From assembly GCF_004114425.1 (NCBI RefSeq), contig NZ_RDQF01000030.1, positions 1 through 64,000 on the forward strand: DNA of 64,000 bases. Reading direction: 5' to 3'. How positions within the stretch are numbered: position 1 is the stretch's first letter; every line of letters begins with the position of its first letter. The notes beneath the pieces are model-generated. The model did not search any database. It was not told the DNA's origin and saw nothing but the letters and a program-made list of their open reading frames with translations. Made by a program: the position numbers and the translations under genes. The stretch is from Bradyrhizobium vignae. GTDB lineage: Bacteria; Pseudomonadota; Alphaproteobacteria; Rhizobiales; Xanthobacteraceae. Shown piece after piece: positions 53,155 through 62,545 of the stretch.

Positions 53155-54897
53155 ATGGCCGAGACCTACCCAAGCCCCCGTTTTGGAGCCCCGCGCGAGT
53201 CGAAATCGCCCGCAAATCCGGGCAGCGGGCTCGTGCGCATGCTCGACATCGTCACGGCCAGCCATGCGCGCGCGGTCGGCTTCCTGGTGCTCTGCGCGCT
53301 GCTGCTGTTCCTGCCCGGCTTCTTCACCATCCCGCCGATCGATCGCGACGAAGCGCGCTTCGCCCAGGCCACCAAGCAGATGGTCGAGAGCGGCGACTAT
53401 GTCGATATCCGCTTCCAGGAGGACGTCCGCTACAAGAAGCCGGTCGGCATCTACTGGTTGCAATCGGCGACCGTCGAAGCCGCGTCGATGCTCAAGCTGC
53501 CGAAGGCCGAATTGCGCATCTGGGTCTACCGGCTGCCCTCCCTGATGGGTGCGATCGGCGCCGTTCTCATGACCTATTGGGCCGCCCTCGGCTTCGTCAC
53601 GCGACGCGCCGCGGTGCTGGCGGCGCTGATGATGTGCGCGTCCGTGCTGCTCGGCGTCGAAGCTCGCCTCGCCAAGACCGATGCCATGCTGCTGTTCTGC
53701 GTCGTCGCCGCGATGGGCGCGATGGCGCGGGCCTATTTGTCCTGGCAGCGCGCCGAGGACGAGACGCATCCGCCCTGGAGCTGGCCCGCGATCTTCTGGA
53801 GCGCGCTCGCGGTCGGCATCCTGATAAAAGGTCCGCTGATCCTGATGTTCGCGGGCCTCACCATCGTCGCGCTTGCGATCCAGGACCGCGACGCCTCCTG
53901 GCTGTGGAAGCTGCGCCCGCTCTGGGGCCTGATGTGGATGCTGGTGCTGGTGCTGCCCTGGTTCGTCGCGATCTTCTGGCGCGCGGGCGATGCCTTCTTC
54001 GCCGATTCCGTCGGTGGCGACATGCTGAGCAAGTTAGGGGCCCAGGAATCCCACGGTGCGCCGCCGGGACTCTACCTGGCGCTGTTCTGGATCACGTTCT
54101 GGCCGGGCGCGCCGCTTGCCGCGATGGCGGCGCCGGCGGTGTGGCGGGCGCGGCGTGAGCCCGGCGCGCAGTTTCTGCTGGCCTGGCTGATCCCGTCCTG
54201 GATCGTATTCGAGGCGGTGTTGACCAAGCTGCCGCATTACGTGCTGCCGCTGTATCCGGCGATCGCGATCCTTACCGCAGGCGCATTGGAGCGGCGCGTG
54301 CTGTCACGCTCCTGGCTGACGCGCGGTTCGGCGTGGTGGTTCGCGATCCCCGCCGCCGCCTCGATCATCGCGGTCGTGGGCGCGGTGATGCTGACGCGGC
54401 AGCCGGCCTTCGTGGCCTGGCCGTTCATCGCGGCCGCGCTGATTTTCGGCCTGTTCGCCTGGTGGCTCTACGACAACAATCGCGCCGAGCGCTCGCTGCT
54501 CAACGCGCTGGTCGCAGCCCTGATGCTGGCGGTGACGGTCTACGGCATCGTGCTGCCGTCACTGACGCCGCTGTTTCCGAGCATCGAGATCGCGCGCGCG
54601 CTTCGCAATGTCACCTGCGTCGGACCGAAGGCGGCTGCGGCTGGTTATCACGAGCCGAGCCTTGTCTTTCTGGTGGGCACTCAGACCTTGCTCACGGATG
54701 GCTCTGGTGCGGCGGACTTCCTGCGGCAGGGGAACTGCCGCTTCGCGCTGATCGAGCAGCGCTCGGAGCGCAGCTTCGTGCAGCGCGCCGAGGCGATCGG
54801 GCTGCGCTACAAGGTCGGCGCGCGCATCGACGGCTATAATTTCTCGCAAGGGCGCGCGATCTCGATTTCGATCTTCCGGTCGGAAGGCACCCAATAG
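53155..54897 (+). CDS. ArnT/PMT-family lipid-linked sugar glycosyltransferase
   Basis: 580 aa, about 12 transmembrane segments after a basic polar N-terminus. GT83/GT39 hallmarks in the first periplasmic loop: PPIDRDEARFAQATKQMVES and FQEDVRYKKPVGIYWLQSAT, then VEARLAKTDAMLLFCVVAAM. Such enzymes transfer a sugar from undecaprenyl phosphate to lipid A or another acceptor in the periplasm. In Bradyrhizobium lipid A carries mannose and galacturonic acid, so those are candidate sugars. It starts 50 bases after pbpC. The neighbours supply the lipid carrier pathway. Confidence 0.88.
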   Translation: MAETYPSPRFGAPRESKSPANPGSGLVRMLDIVTASHARAVGFLVLCALLLFLPGFFTIPPIDRDEARFAQATKQMVESGDYVDIRFQEDVRYKKPVGIYWLQSATVEAASMLKLPKAELRIWVYRLPSLMGAIGAVLMTYWAALGFVTRRAAVLAALMMCASVLLGVEARLAKTDAMLLFCVVAAMGAMARAYLSWQRAEDETHPPWSWPAIFWSALAVGILIKGPLILMFAGLTIVALAIQDRDASWLWKLRPLWGLMWMLVLVLPWFVAIFWRAGDAFFADSVGGDMLSKLGAQESHGAPPGLYLALFWITFWPGAPLAAMAAPAVWRARREPGAQFLLAWLIPSWIVFEAVLTKLPHYVLPLYPAIAILTAGALERRVLSRSWLTRGSAWWFAIPAAASIIAVVGAVMLTRQPAFVAWPFIAAALIFGLFAWWLYDNNRAERSLLNALVAALMLAVTVYGIVLPSLTPLFPSIEIARALRNVTCVGPKAAAAGYHEPSLVFLVGTQTLLTDGSGAADFLRQGNCRFALIEQRSERSFVQRAEAIGLRYKVGARIDGYNFSQGRAISISIFRSEGTQ

Positions 54898-54898
54898 G

Positions 54899-55744
54899 AT
54901 GAGCGTCCCGACCGACACTGCGCCGCGTGGCGGCTATCCCGCGCAGTTGCTCGCCGTGTCCTGGCGCGCCCTGGTGCAGCTCGTCCGCTCGCCATCGCAT
55001 TCGCGCCGGGCCGAGGCCGCCCGTAGACTGGCACGGCACTCGCTCTGGCTCAGCGCAGCGGGCGCAGCGCTGGTCATCGTGCTGATGGTCGGGTTTGATC
55101 AGACCGAGATCCTGCTGATGCCGCCGCGCGGCACACCCAGCCTGTGGCCGATCCGCATCCTCACCGATTTCGGCAAGGACGAGTATGTGCTCTCCGTGCT
55201 GGGGGCTGCGCTGGTGGCGCTGACTTTTGTCGCGGCCGGAATGCACGGAAGCCGCCGCGCGCTGCTGCTCGGCTTCGGCACGCGGCTGCAATTCATGTTT
55301 CTGTCGGTTGCCGTGTCGGCGTTCGTCGCTGAGATCCTGAAATATCTCATCGGCCGCGGACGTCCATTTGTCGGCGGCCAGGCCAATCCATTCAACTTCA
55401 TACCGTTCGAGGGGACGGGCGCCTACGCCAGCTTGCCGTCAGGCCATACCGTGGCAGCCTTCGCCCTGGCGTTTGCCGTGTCGGCATTGTGGCCGCGCCT
55501 GCGCCTGTTCATGTTCACTTACGCAATCGTGATCCTGCTGACGCGCCTGGTGCTGCTCGCGCATCACCCGAGCGACGTCGTGGCTGGCGCCCTGGTCGGC
55601 ATGGTCGGGGCCATGGCCGTCCGTTACTGGTTTGCGGCCCGAAGGCTCGGCTTTGCCATCCGCGCCGACGGCACCATCGTGCCGCTTTCAGGGACGGTTT
55701 CGGACCGCCTCAAAAGGGTTGCCCGCGGGGCATCCGCCCCATAA
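54899..55744 (+). CDS. PAP2-family membrane phosphatase
   Basis: 281 aa with six hydrophobic segments. The ATG at 54899 lies 1 base after the glycosyltransferase stop. Catalytic motifs: KYLIGRGRP (KxxxxxxRP), SLPSGHTVAAFALAFAVSAL (PSGH) and TRLVLLAHHPSDVVAGALVG (RxxxxxHxxxD; here Thr replaces the usual Ser). Family members dephosphorylate undecaprenyl pyrophosphate or lipid A in the periplasm. In this operon it may recycle the lipid carrier or trim lipid A phosphates. Confidence 0.9.
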   Translation: MSVPTDTAPRGGYPAQLLAVSWRALVQLVRSPSHSRRAEAARRLARHSLWLSAAGAALVIVLMVGFDQTEILLMPPRGTPSLWPIRILTDFGKDEYVLSVLGAALVALTFVAAGMHGSRRALLLGFGTRLQFMFLSVAVSAFVAEILKYLIGRGRPFVGGQANPFNFIPFEGTGAYASLPSGHTVAAFALAFAVSALWPRLRLFMFTYAIVILLTRLVLLAHHPSDVVAGALVGMVGAMAVRYWFAARRLGFAIRADGTIVPLSGTVSDRLKRVARGASAP

Positions 55745-55806
55745 AAGCGGCTGCCTGCCGGGACGCCGGTTCCCTGGGCGGGTCAATTCCAACCACGAGC
55801 CTCGAT

Positions 55807-56544
55807 TTGTCGACGTCCCAGCCTTCGGTTTCAATCGTCGTTCCCGTGCGCAACGAAGCCGACAACATCGCGCCTTTGATCGAGGAGATCACGGCGGCGC
55901 TCGATGGCCGCTGGGCCTATGAGATCATCTACGTCAACGACGGCTCAACCGACGCGACCGGTGAGCGGCTTGCCGCCATCATGAAGCAGCGGAGCAATCT
56001 GCGTCAGCTCCGCCATGCGAGGTCAGGCGGCCAATCCGCAGCCGTGCGCAGCGGCGTACGCGCGGCGCGCGGGGAAATCGTGGCGACGCTCGACGGCGAC
56101 GGCCAGAACAATCCGGCCTTCCTGCCGGACCTGATCGCGGCGGTCGAGAAGGGGGCAGGACGCGTCGGTCTCGCTGCCGGCCAACGCGTCGGGCGCAAGG
56201 ACACCGGCTTCAAGAAATTCCAGTCGCGCGTGGCGAACGGCGTTCGCAATGGCATCCTGAAGGACGGCACGCGCGACACCGGCTGCGGACTGAAGGCGTT
56301 CCGGCGCGACGTCTTCCTGATGCTGCCGTATTTCGACGGGCTGCATCGCTTCCTGCCGGCGCTGGTCCGCCGCGAAGGCTACGACATTGCCTATGTCGAC
56401 GTGATCGACCGGCCGCGGCATTCGGGTGTATCGAACTACGGCTTCTTCGACCGGCTGTGGATCGGCATCATGGATCTCGCCGGCGTGTGGTGGCTGATCC
56501 GCCGCAAGAAGCCGACGCCTGAGGTGACCGAGGTGAATGCATGA
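55807..56544 (+). CDS. DPM1-like family 2 glycosyltransferase
   Basis: 245 aa. The frame lacks an ATG near its start; TTG at 55807 (STSQPSVSIVVPVRNEADNI) fits best, though there is no strong binding site. GT2 motifs: VSIVVPVRNEADNIAPLIEE, YEIIYVNDGSTDATGERLAA (NDGSxD), ATLDGDGQNNPAFLPDLIAA (DGDxQ) and DTGCGLKAFRRDVFLMLPYF. No transmembrane pair at the C-terminus. It probably charges undecaprenyl phosphate with a sugar on the inner side of the membrane. It overlaps the next gene by four bases. Confidence 0.85.
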   Translation: MSTSQPSVSIVVPVRNEADNIAPLIEEITAALDGRWAYEIIYVNDGSTDATGERLAAIMKQRSNLRQLRHARSGGQSAAVRSGVRAARGEIVATLDGDGQNNPAFLPDLIAAVEKGAGRVGLAAGQRVGRKDTGFKKFQSRVANGVRNGILKDGTRDTGCGLKAFRRDVFLMLPYFDGLHRFLPALVRREGYDIAYVDVIDRPRHSGVSNYGFFDRLWIGIMDLAGVWWLIRRKKPTPEVTEVNA

Positions 56545-56879
56545 TCATCCAATACGGTCAGGCGCTGAGCAATTATCTGTACGACGTCTTCATCGCCAAG
56601 TTCGACTTCTGGCTGGCGTTCGGCCTGGTTGCCCAGCTGTTCTTTACCGCGCGCTTCCTCGTGCAATGGATCGCGAGCGAGCGCGCCGGCAACAGCGTGG
56701 TGCCGATGGCATTCTGGTTCTGCTCGATGGGCGGCGGGCTGATGACGCTGGTCTACGGCGTCGTGAAGCGCGAGCCCGTGATCATCCTCGGACAGGCGCT
56801 CGCGACCATCATCTATGTCCGCAACATCATGCTGATCGTCAAGAACCGCGGCACCGCCTCGAAGACACTGGACCGCTGA
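56541..56879 (+). CDS. Lipid A biosynthesis N-terminal domain (LAB_N) protein
   Basis: 112 aa overlapping the previous stop (ATGA). Three hydrophobic segments with LAFGLVAQLFFTARFLVQWI, ASERAGNSVVPMAFWFCSMG and GVVKREPVIILGQALATIIY. The FxxRFxxQWxxSERxxxSVxPxxFW pattern is the LAB_N domain. It is often encoded next to DPM1-like transferases and resembles small membrane flippase components for lipid-linked sugars. Here it completes the four-gene set. Confidence 0.9.
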   Translation: MIIQYGQALSNYLYDVFIAKFDFWLAFGLVAQLFFTARFLVQWIASERAGNSVVPMAFWFCSMGGGLMTLVYGVVKREPVIILGQALATIIYVRNIMLIVKNRGTASKTLDR

Positions 56880-56887
56880 TCAAAGGG

Positions 56888-58579
56888 TTATCGCGGCAAC
56901 ACCGAGGCCGCGCCTGAGGCGGACAGGGCGGCCGTTTCCGCCTCGGCTCTACGATAGGGCTCCCCGGCTGCGTCCAGCACGGGATACGCGACCGAGCAGA
57001 TATGCGAGTGGATGCGGCGCAGGTCGCGCAGCACGTCGAGATGCAGCGATGTGGTTTCGATGGTTTCGGGGCGGCCCTCGCGCAGGCGGTCGAGATGGCG
57101 CTCGACCGCGGCAAGCTCGGTGTTGCGCAGCGCCGTCTTCTCCACCAGCAGCTTGCGCGCCTCGTTGGCGTCGCCCGACATGAAGACGCCAAAGGCGATG
57201 CGCAGCGAGTCCATCGTGCGCTTGTGGAACGCGGCGAGTTCCTCGGCCCCTTCCGCCGAGAACTGGAAGCGCCGTTTGATCTTCTTGGTGGCGAGCTCGC
57301 TCAGGCTCTTGTCGATGATGTCGCCGATATGTTCGAGGTTGATGGCGAAGGAGATGATCTCCATCGCACGCCGTCCTTCGCTCTCGTCGAGGCTGCCGCG
57401 CATCAATTTCGTCACGTAGAGCTTGATGGCCTCGTCGAGACCGTCGACGAGATTGTCCGTCTTCGAAACCTGGTCGACCAGCGCGCGGTCGCCGATCATC
57501 ATCGCGGCCATCACCTTGCGCAGCATGACCTCGACGAGGTCGCCCATGCGCAAGGTCTCGCGGGCGGCGTCGGCGAGCGCAAGTGACGGCGTCTCCAGCG
57601 CGGTCTCGTCGAGATAGCGCGGCCGGGCCGGATCGGCCTCCTTGACGCGATCGGGCAGCAGCCGGTTCAGCAGGCGCGACATGGGGTCGAGGAGGCCGAT
57701 GAAGAGCACGGCCGTGCCGACATTGAAGGCGATGTGGAAAGCCGCCGTCATCTTGGCAAGATCGGGCTGCCAGGCGTGCATGTGCGCAGCGATCGCGCCC
57801 AGGAAGGGCAGGACGAGCGCAATCCCAACCACGCGGTTGATGAGGTTGCCGACCGGCAGGCGATAGCTTGCGGGGTCGTCGCGCCTGGCGCCCTCGAACA
57901 CGGGATTGATGGCGCTGCCGAGATTGGCCCCGAGCACCAGTGCGAGGGCCGCATAGGGCGAAATGAACTGCGAATAGGCCAGCGACATGATCAGCAGCAC
58001 GCTGGCAACGCTCGAATGCACCGCCCAGGTGACGAGGGCGGCGATCACGATGCACAAGACCGGGTCGCCGGTGATGGCCGACATCACGACGCGGACGCCG
58101 GGCGCGTTCTCCGCCGGCGCCAGCGTGTCGAGCAGGATGTGCAGCGAGAGCAGCATCAGGCCGAGGCCGATGCAGACACGCCCGACGTCCTTGATCCGGG
58201 ATCGCGGTCCGGCGCGGAAGGCGACGAGCCCCAGCACGAACAGCACTGGCGCAACGGCGGCGATGTTGAACGACAGCACCTGGACGATCAGCGTCGTGCC
58301 GACATTGGCCCCGAGCATGATGGCGAGCGCGGCGGCGAGACTGACGAGCCCCTCGGCCGCGAACGAAGACGTGATCAGCGCCGTTGCCGTGCTGCTCTGG
58401 AGCAGCGCGGTGAGTCCGAGGCCGGCGGCGAAGGCGCTGGCGCGGTTGCTGAGCGCCTTGCCGAGCAGGCGCCGCAGGTCGGGGCCGAAGGCGCGCAAGA
58501 TCCCGCTGTGGACCATGTGCAGGCCCCACAACAACAGCGCAACGCCGCCCATGAGATCGAGCAGAACCAACGTTCCCAT
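56888..58579 (-). CDS. Na/Pi cotransporter family protein with PhoU-like tail
   Basis: 563 aa, starting MGTLVLLDLMGGVALLLWGL. Two Na/Pi repeats with LTALLQSSTATALITSSFAA (QSSTA) and, in the second repeat, VHSSVASVLLIMSLAYSQFI, with AALVLGANLGSAINPV. About nine transmembrane segments, then a helical PhoU-like domain (residues 335-540: ADAARETLRMGDLVEVMLRK, FAINLEHIGDIIDKSLSELA). It may take up phosphate or export it, and the tail may sense it. It converges on the LAB_N gene. Confidence 0.9.
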   Translation of the reverse strand: MGTLVLLDLMGGVALLLWGLHMVHSGILRAFGPDLRRLLGKALSNRASAFAAGLGLTALLQSSTATALITSSFAAEGLVSLAAALAIMLGANVGTTLIVQVLSFNIAAVAPVLFVLGLVAFRAGPRSRIKDVGRVCIGLGLMLLSLHILLDTLAPAENAPGVRVVMSAITGDPVLCIVIAALVTWAVHSSVASVLLIMSLAYSQFISPYAALALVLGANLGSAINPVFEGARRDDPASYRLPVGNLINRVVGIALVLPFLGAIAAHMHAWQPDLAKMTAAFHIAFNVGTAVLFIGLLDPMSRLLNRLLPDRVKEADPARPRYLDETALETPSLALADAARETLRMGDLVEVMLRKVMAAMMIGDRALVDQVSKTDNLVDGLDEAIKLYVTKLMRGSLDESEGRRAMEIISFAINLEHIGDIIDKSLSELATKKIKRRFQFSAEGAEELAAFHKRTMDSLRIAFGVFMSGDANEARKLLVEKTALRNTELAAVERHLDRLREGRPETIETTSLHLDVLRDLRRIHSHICSVAYPVLDAAGEPYRRAEAETAALSASGAASVLPR

Positions 58580-58734
58580 GCTCCGAGTCCGGATTGGAGT
58601 CGATTGGTGAGGCTAGCGCCAAATACTTGAGGATCAAACCATTTGTTGGCGCATTCGAGTTAACGTTTGCGGCGCGTGCACGTTCCCGCGGCGCGCGATG
58701 CCGCGTCCTCGCGCACGATGCCGCGTGAGCAGGC

Positions 58735-59919
58735 TCACATTGCCGCCCTGAGGGCAGCGAAGCCGCGATCGAGATCGGCTTTGAGATCGTCGGTGCTTTC
58801 GAGGCCGATGTGGAGTCGCAGGGTCGGGCCGCCGGGCGCCCACTTGGTCGCGGTGCGATAGGCATCGCAATCGAAGGGAATTGCGAGGCTCTCGAAGCCG
58901 CCCCAGGAAAAACCCATGCCGAACAGTTTTAGCGTGTTGAGCATGGTGTCGACAGCCTTCTGCGGGGCGGGCTTCAGCACGATGCTGAACAGGCCCGAGG
59001 CGCCTGTGAAGTCGCGCTTCCAGATCGCATGGCCGGGATCGGTCTCTAAGCCCGGATGCAGCACGCGCGCGACCTCGGGACGGCCTGCGAGCCAGCGCGC
59101 CATATCGAGCCCGGAGCGATGATGCTGCGCGAGGCGCACCGACAACGTGCGCAGGCCGCGCAGCGCCAGGAAGACGTCGTCGGGACCGGCGCAGACGCCG
59201 AGCAGGCGGATGCCTTCGGCAATCTGCGGCCAGGCCTTGGCGTTGGCCGAGATGGTGCCGAACATGATGTCGGAATGACCGCCGATATACTTGGTGGCGG
59301 CCTGCATGCTGATGTCGACGCCCTGCTCCAGCGAGCGGTGATAGAGCGGGGTTGCCCAGGTGTTGTCGTCGATGACGAGGGCGCCGCGCGCATGCGCGAC
59401 CTCGGCGATGGCGCGGATGTCGGGCATCTCGAAGGATTGCGAGCCCGGCGCCTCCACCAGAACGGCGCGGGTGTTGGACTTGAACAGCTTTTCGATGCCG
59501 GCGCCGATCAGCGGATCGAAATAGGTGGTCTCGACGCCATAGCGGGTCAGCATGCCGTTGCAGAAATTGCGCGAAGGCCGATAGATGTTGTCGACGACCA
59601 GAATATGGTCGCCGGCCTTGAGCACCGCGAGCAGGGTGGTGGAGATCGCCGACAGGCCCGACGGCACGATGCCGACGCCGGCGCATTGCGGCCCCTCCAG
59701 CGCCATCAGCGTATCCTGGAAAGCCCTGGTCGTCGGAGTGCCGTGGCGGCCATAGGTGAACTCGCCGCGATGGGCGTGCAGGTCCTCGGCAGTCGGATAG
59801 AGCACGGTCGAGCCGTGGAACACCGGCGGATTGACGAACCCCTTCTGCGCCTTGGTGTCGCGGCCGGAGGTGACCAGCCGGGTCTCGGCGTGCTGCTCTT
59901 GGGGGTGCGAGGAATCCAT
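58735..59919 (-). CDS. metC: Cystathionine beta-lyase
   Basis: Cleaves cystathionine to homocysteine, pyruvate and ammonia. 394 aa starting MDSSHPQEQHAETRLVTSGR. Trans-sulphuration signatures: GIVPSGLSAISTTLLAVLKA, YGRHGTPTTRAFQDTLMALE, VDNIYRPSRNFCNGMLTRYG, LVIDDNTWATPLYHRSLEQG and the PLP Lys210 in SMQAATKYIGGHSDIMFGT. The substrate Arg lies in GPTLRLHIGLES near the end. The GGxESLA segment (SWGGFESLAIPFDC) fits MetC more than gamma-synthase. It is monocistronic. Confidence 0.9.
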   Translation of the reverse strand: MDSSHPQEQHAETRLVTSGRDTKAQKGFVNPPVFHGSTVLYPTAEDLHAHRGEFTYGRHGTPTTRAFQDTLMALEGPQCAGVGIVPSGLSAISTTLLAVLKAGDHILVVDNIYRPSRNFCNGMLTRYGVETTYFDPLIGAGIEKLFKSNTRAVLVEAPGSQSFEMPDIRAIAEVAHARGALVIDDNTWATPLYHRSLEQGVDISMQAATKYIGGHSDIMFGTISANAKAWPQIAEGIRLLGVCAGPDDVFLALRGLRTLSVRLAQHHRSGLDMARWLAGRPEVARVLHPGLETDPGHAIWKRDFTGASGLFSIVLKPAPQKAVDTMLNTLKLFGMGFSWGGFESLAIPFDCDAYRTATKWAPGGPTLRLHIGLESTDDLKADLDRGFAALRAAM

Positions 59920-60297
59920 GCGTCTGCTTTCAAAACCGCGTTTCCACCGGACGCATCGCGCCCGCGGGCCGGCCGAGAGGCCGCTGTCGTTAATAACAGA
60001 ATACAGAAGAGTCCCGTCAACCCCTTGACCCGGCTCGCCAGTCGTTCTGTGATGCGCAGGTGCTATTCAGTCGCCGCATGTTGAGGGGCCTGCCGCGACC
60101 TTCGATCCATTGCCTGAGCGGTCTTTGCGTCACAGCCAAAATGGCGGGCGCCAGCGGCGGGGATGAAGGTATGGCCTCTGGAGATCGGCGAGTGTTCGGC
60201 AAGGTTTCCCAGCATGATTCTTGCCAGGCTTCCCTGGCAGAGACGATCCTGAGACAACATTCCTGATCTTGAGACGACCTTGAAAGGCCCGAAGCCC
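59920..60297. other. Divergent gap between metC and aapJ
   Basis: No gene. It holds the metC promoter candidate and, towards 60297, the aapJ leader with an aaagg site. An inverted segment gccagg...cctggc near 60220-60235 is possible but weak. Confidence 0.4.
59992..60020 (-). promoter_or_regulatory. sigma70-like promoter candidate for metC
   Basis: On the minus strand TTGACG (complement of 60015-60020), 17-base spacer, then GTTATT (complement of 59992-59997), about 75 bases upstream of the metC start. The -35 is close to consensus and the -10 moderate. Confidence 0.5.
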
Positions 60298-61314
60298 ATG
60301 AAACGCGTAACCCTGGCTCTCACTCTTGCTCTCGCCGCCGGCCTCGCCGCCCAAGCCGCCGACGCGCAAACGCTCAAGACCGTCAAGGACCGGGGCATGC
60401 TGTCCTGCGGCGTCAGCCAAGGCCTGCCGGGCTTCTCGTCGCCCGACGACAAGGGCAATTGGACCGGTATCGACGTCGACGTCTGCCGCGCCATTGCCGG
60501 CGCGATCTTCAACGATCCGACCAAGGTCAAGTTCGTGCCGCTGTCCGCCAAGGACCGCTTCACGGCGCTGCAATCGGGCGAGATCGACGTGCTCTCGCGC
60601 AACACCACCTGGACCATCTCGCGCGACACTTCTCTCGGCGCCAACTTCACCGGCGTGACCTATTATGACGGGCAGGGCTTCATGGTGAAGAAGTCGCTCA
60701 AGGTGAACTCGGCACTCGAGCTCAACAGCGCATCGGTCTGCGTGCAGACCGGCACCACCACCGAGCAGAACCTCGCCGACTACTTCAAGGCCAACAACAT
60801 GAAGTACGAGGTGATCGCATTCGCCACCAACGACGAGACCGTCAAGGCCTACGAAGCCGGGCGCTGCGACGTCTTCACCACCGACCAGTCGGGCCTGTAC
60901 GCCAATCGCCTCAAGCTCGCCAATCCCAACGACCATATGGTGCTCCCGGAGATCATCTCGAAGGAGCCGCTCGGCCCGATGGTGCGCCACGGCGACGACC
61001 AGTGGTTCGACATCGTGAAATGGACGCTGTTTGCGATGATCACCGCCGAAGAGCTCGGCGTGACCTCGAAGAACGTCGACGAGAAGGCGAAACTGGAAAA
61101 CCCGGAGCTGAAGCGCGTCCTCGGCAGCGACGGCAATTTCGGCGAGCAGCTCGGCCTGACCAAGGATTGGGTGGTGCGGATCGTGAAGGCGGTCGGCAAT
61201 TACGGCGAGGTGTTCGACCGCAACGTCGGCGCGGGCTCGCCGCTCGCCATCAATCGGGGTCTCAACAATCTCTGGAACAAGGGTGGTCTTCAGTACGCGC
61301 CGCCGATCCGCTGA
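60298..61314 (+). CDS. aapJ: General L-amino acid ABC transporter, periplasmic binding protein
   Basis: 338 aa with signal peptide (MKRVTLALTLALAAGLAAQA ending ADAQ). Family segments: LKTVKDRGMLSCGVSQGLPG, FSSPDDKGNWTGIDVDVCRA, FVPLSAKDRFTALQSGEIDV, LSRNTTWTISRDTSLGANF and ENPELKRVLGSDGNFGEQLG. These are near-identical to rhizobial AapJ signatures. It binds a wide range of L-amino acids in the periplasm for AapQMP. First gene of the operon; AapP (ATPase) is expected beyond the right edge. Confidence 0.95.
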   Translation: MKRVTLALTLALAAGLAAQAADAQTLKTVKDRGMLSCGVSQGLPGFSSPDDKGNWTGIDVDVCRAIAGAIFNDPTKVKFVPLSAKDRFTALQSGEIDVLSRNTTWTISRDTSLGANFTGVTYYDGQGFMVKKSLKVNSALELNSASVCVQTGTTTEQNLADYFKANNMKYEVIAFATNDETVKAYEAGRCDVFTTDQSGLYANRLKLANPNDHMVLPEIISKEPLGPMVRHGDDQWFDIVKWTLFAMITAEELGVTSKNVDEKAKLENPELKRVLGSDGNFGEQLGLTKDWVVRIVKAVGNYGEVFDRNVGAGSPLAINRGLNNLWNKGGLQYAPPIR

Positions 61315-61339
61315 TCACCCCTGATCGGCCGACAGCGGC

Positions 61340-62545
61340 ATGAGCACCGAGGCCCGAAAACCGCCCCTCCAGATCGCGCTGAAGATCCGGCGCATTCTGG
61401 GCGGCAAGGCTGGCTGGAACGGCGTTGCCGTCCAGTTTGCCTTCGCGGCGATCCTTGGGTGGATCGGCTACGAGATCGTCTCCAATGCTCGCGCCAACCT
61501 CGAAAACCAGCACATCGCTGCCGGCTTCGGCTTCCTCAGGAACAATGCCGGCTTCGACGTCAACCAGACCCTGATCTCCTATACCGGCTCGGACACGTTC
61601 CTGCGCGTGTTCGTGGTCGGGCTCTTGAATACGCTCGTGGTCTCGGTGGTGGGCATCGTCTTCGCCACCGTGATCGGCTTCATCGTCGCGCTATGCCGGC
61701 TGTCGCCCAATTGGCTGTTGTCGCGTGTCGGCGAGATCTATGTCGAGGTCATCCGCAACCTGCCGCTGCTGTTCCAGATCCTGTTCTGGTACCTCGCAGT
61801 TCTCGCTGCCTTGCCCAATCCGCGGCAGAGCATTTCGCTGCTCGGTATTGCCTTTCTCAGTAATCGCGGCCTCGTCGTTCCCAGTCCGATCGGCCAGGGC
61901 GGCCTCGGGCCGTTCCTGGCGGTGCTGGCGCTCGGCATCGTCGCCTCGCTGGTGCTGCGTTTCCATGCGCGGCGCGCGCTGTTTCAGGAAGGGCGGATGA
62001 TCCGGATCTGGCCCTATGTGCTGGGGGCGCTGTTCGGATTACCGCTCGCCACCATGCTGGTGTTTGGTCTGCCCTTTACCTTCGAGCTGCCGCAGCTTCG
62101 GGGGTTCAACTTCGCCGGCGGCTCACGCATCATCCCGGAATTCGTGGCGCTCACGGTGGCGCTGTCGACCTATACCGCTGCTTTCATTGCCGAGATCGTG
62201 CGTGCCGGCATTCTGTCCGTTCACCAGGGGCAGATGGAGGCGGGATCCTCGCTCGGTCTCAGCCGCGGCGCCACGCTCCGCCTGATCGTCGTGCCGCAGG
62301 CCATGCGCGTCATCGTACCGCCGCTGACCAATCAATACCTCAACCTCACGAAAAATTCCTCGCTTGCGGTCGCGATCGGCTATCCTGACCTCGTGTCGGT
62401 CTTCGCCGGCACGTCGCTGAGCCAGACCGGGCAGGCGATCGAGATCATCGCCATGACGATGGGCGTCTATCTCCTGATCTCGCTCCTCACCAGCGCCGTC
62501 ATGAGCGTTTACGGTTGGCACGTCAGCCGGAGTCTGGGCGCATGA
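61340..62545 (+). CDS. aapQ: General L-amino acid ABC transporter permease
   Basis: 401 aa, starting MSTEARKPPLQIALKIRRIL. About eight transmembrane segments; the permease region ends with EAA-loop-type motif EAGSSLGLSRGATLRLIVVP, QAMRVIVPPLTNQYLNLTKN and SSLAVAIGYPDLVSVFAGTS. This is the HisM/GlnP superfamily, with the extended N-terminal half typical of AapQ. It follows aapJ by 25 bases and its stop overlaps the aapM start (ATGA). Confidence 0.95.
   Translation: MSTEARKPPLQIALKIRRILGGKAGWNGVAVQFAFAAILGWIGYEIVSNARANLENQHIAAGFGFLRNNAGFDVNQTLISYTGSDTFLRVFVVGLLNTLVVSVVGIVFATVIGFIVALCRLSPNWLLSRVGEIYVEVIRNLPLLFQILFWYLAVLAALPNPRQSISLLGIAFLSNRGLVVPSPIGQGGLGPFLAVLALGIVASLVLRFHARRALFQEGRMIRIWPYVLGALFGLPLATMLVFGLPFTFELPQLRGFNFAGGSRIIPEFVALTVALSTYTAAFIAEIVRAGILSVHQGQMEAGSSLGLSRGATLRLIVVPQAMRVIVPPLTNQYLNLTKNSSLAVAIGYPDLVSVFAGTSLSQTGQAIEIIAMTMGVYLLISLLTSAVMSVYGWHVSRSLGA

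Noticed and set aside
50939..53215. 758-aa minus-strand frame
   Set aside because: Antisense to pbpC, same reason.
56949..58865. 638-aa minus-strand frame over the Na/Pi gene
   Set aside because: Arg/Ala-rich alternative frame of the true gene at 56888-58579.
59920..60297. SAM-type riboswitch upstream of metC
   Set aside because: I found no convincing SAM-II or SAM-I core; only a promoter-like pair.
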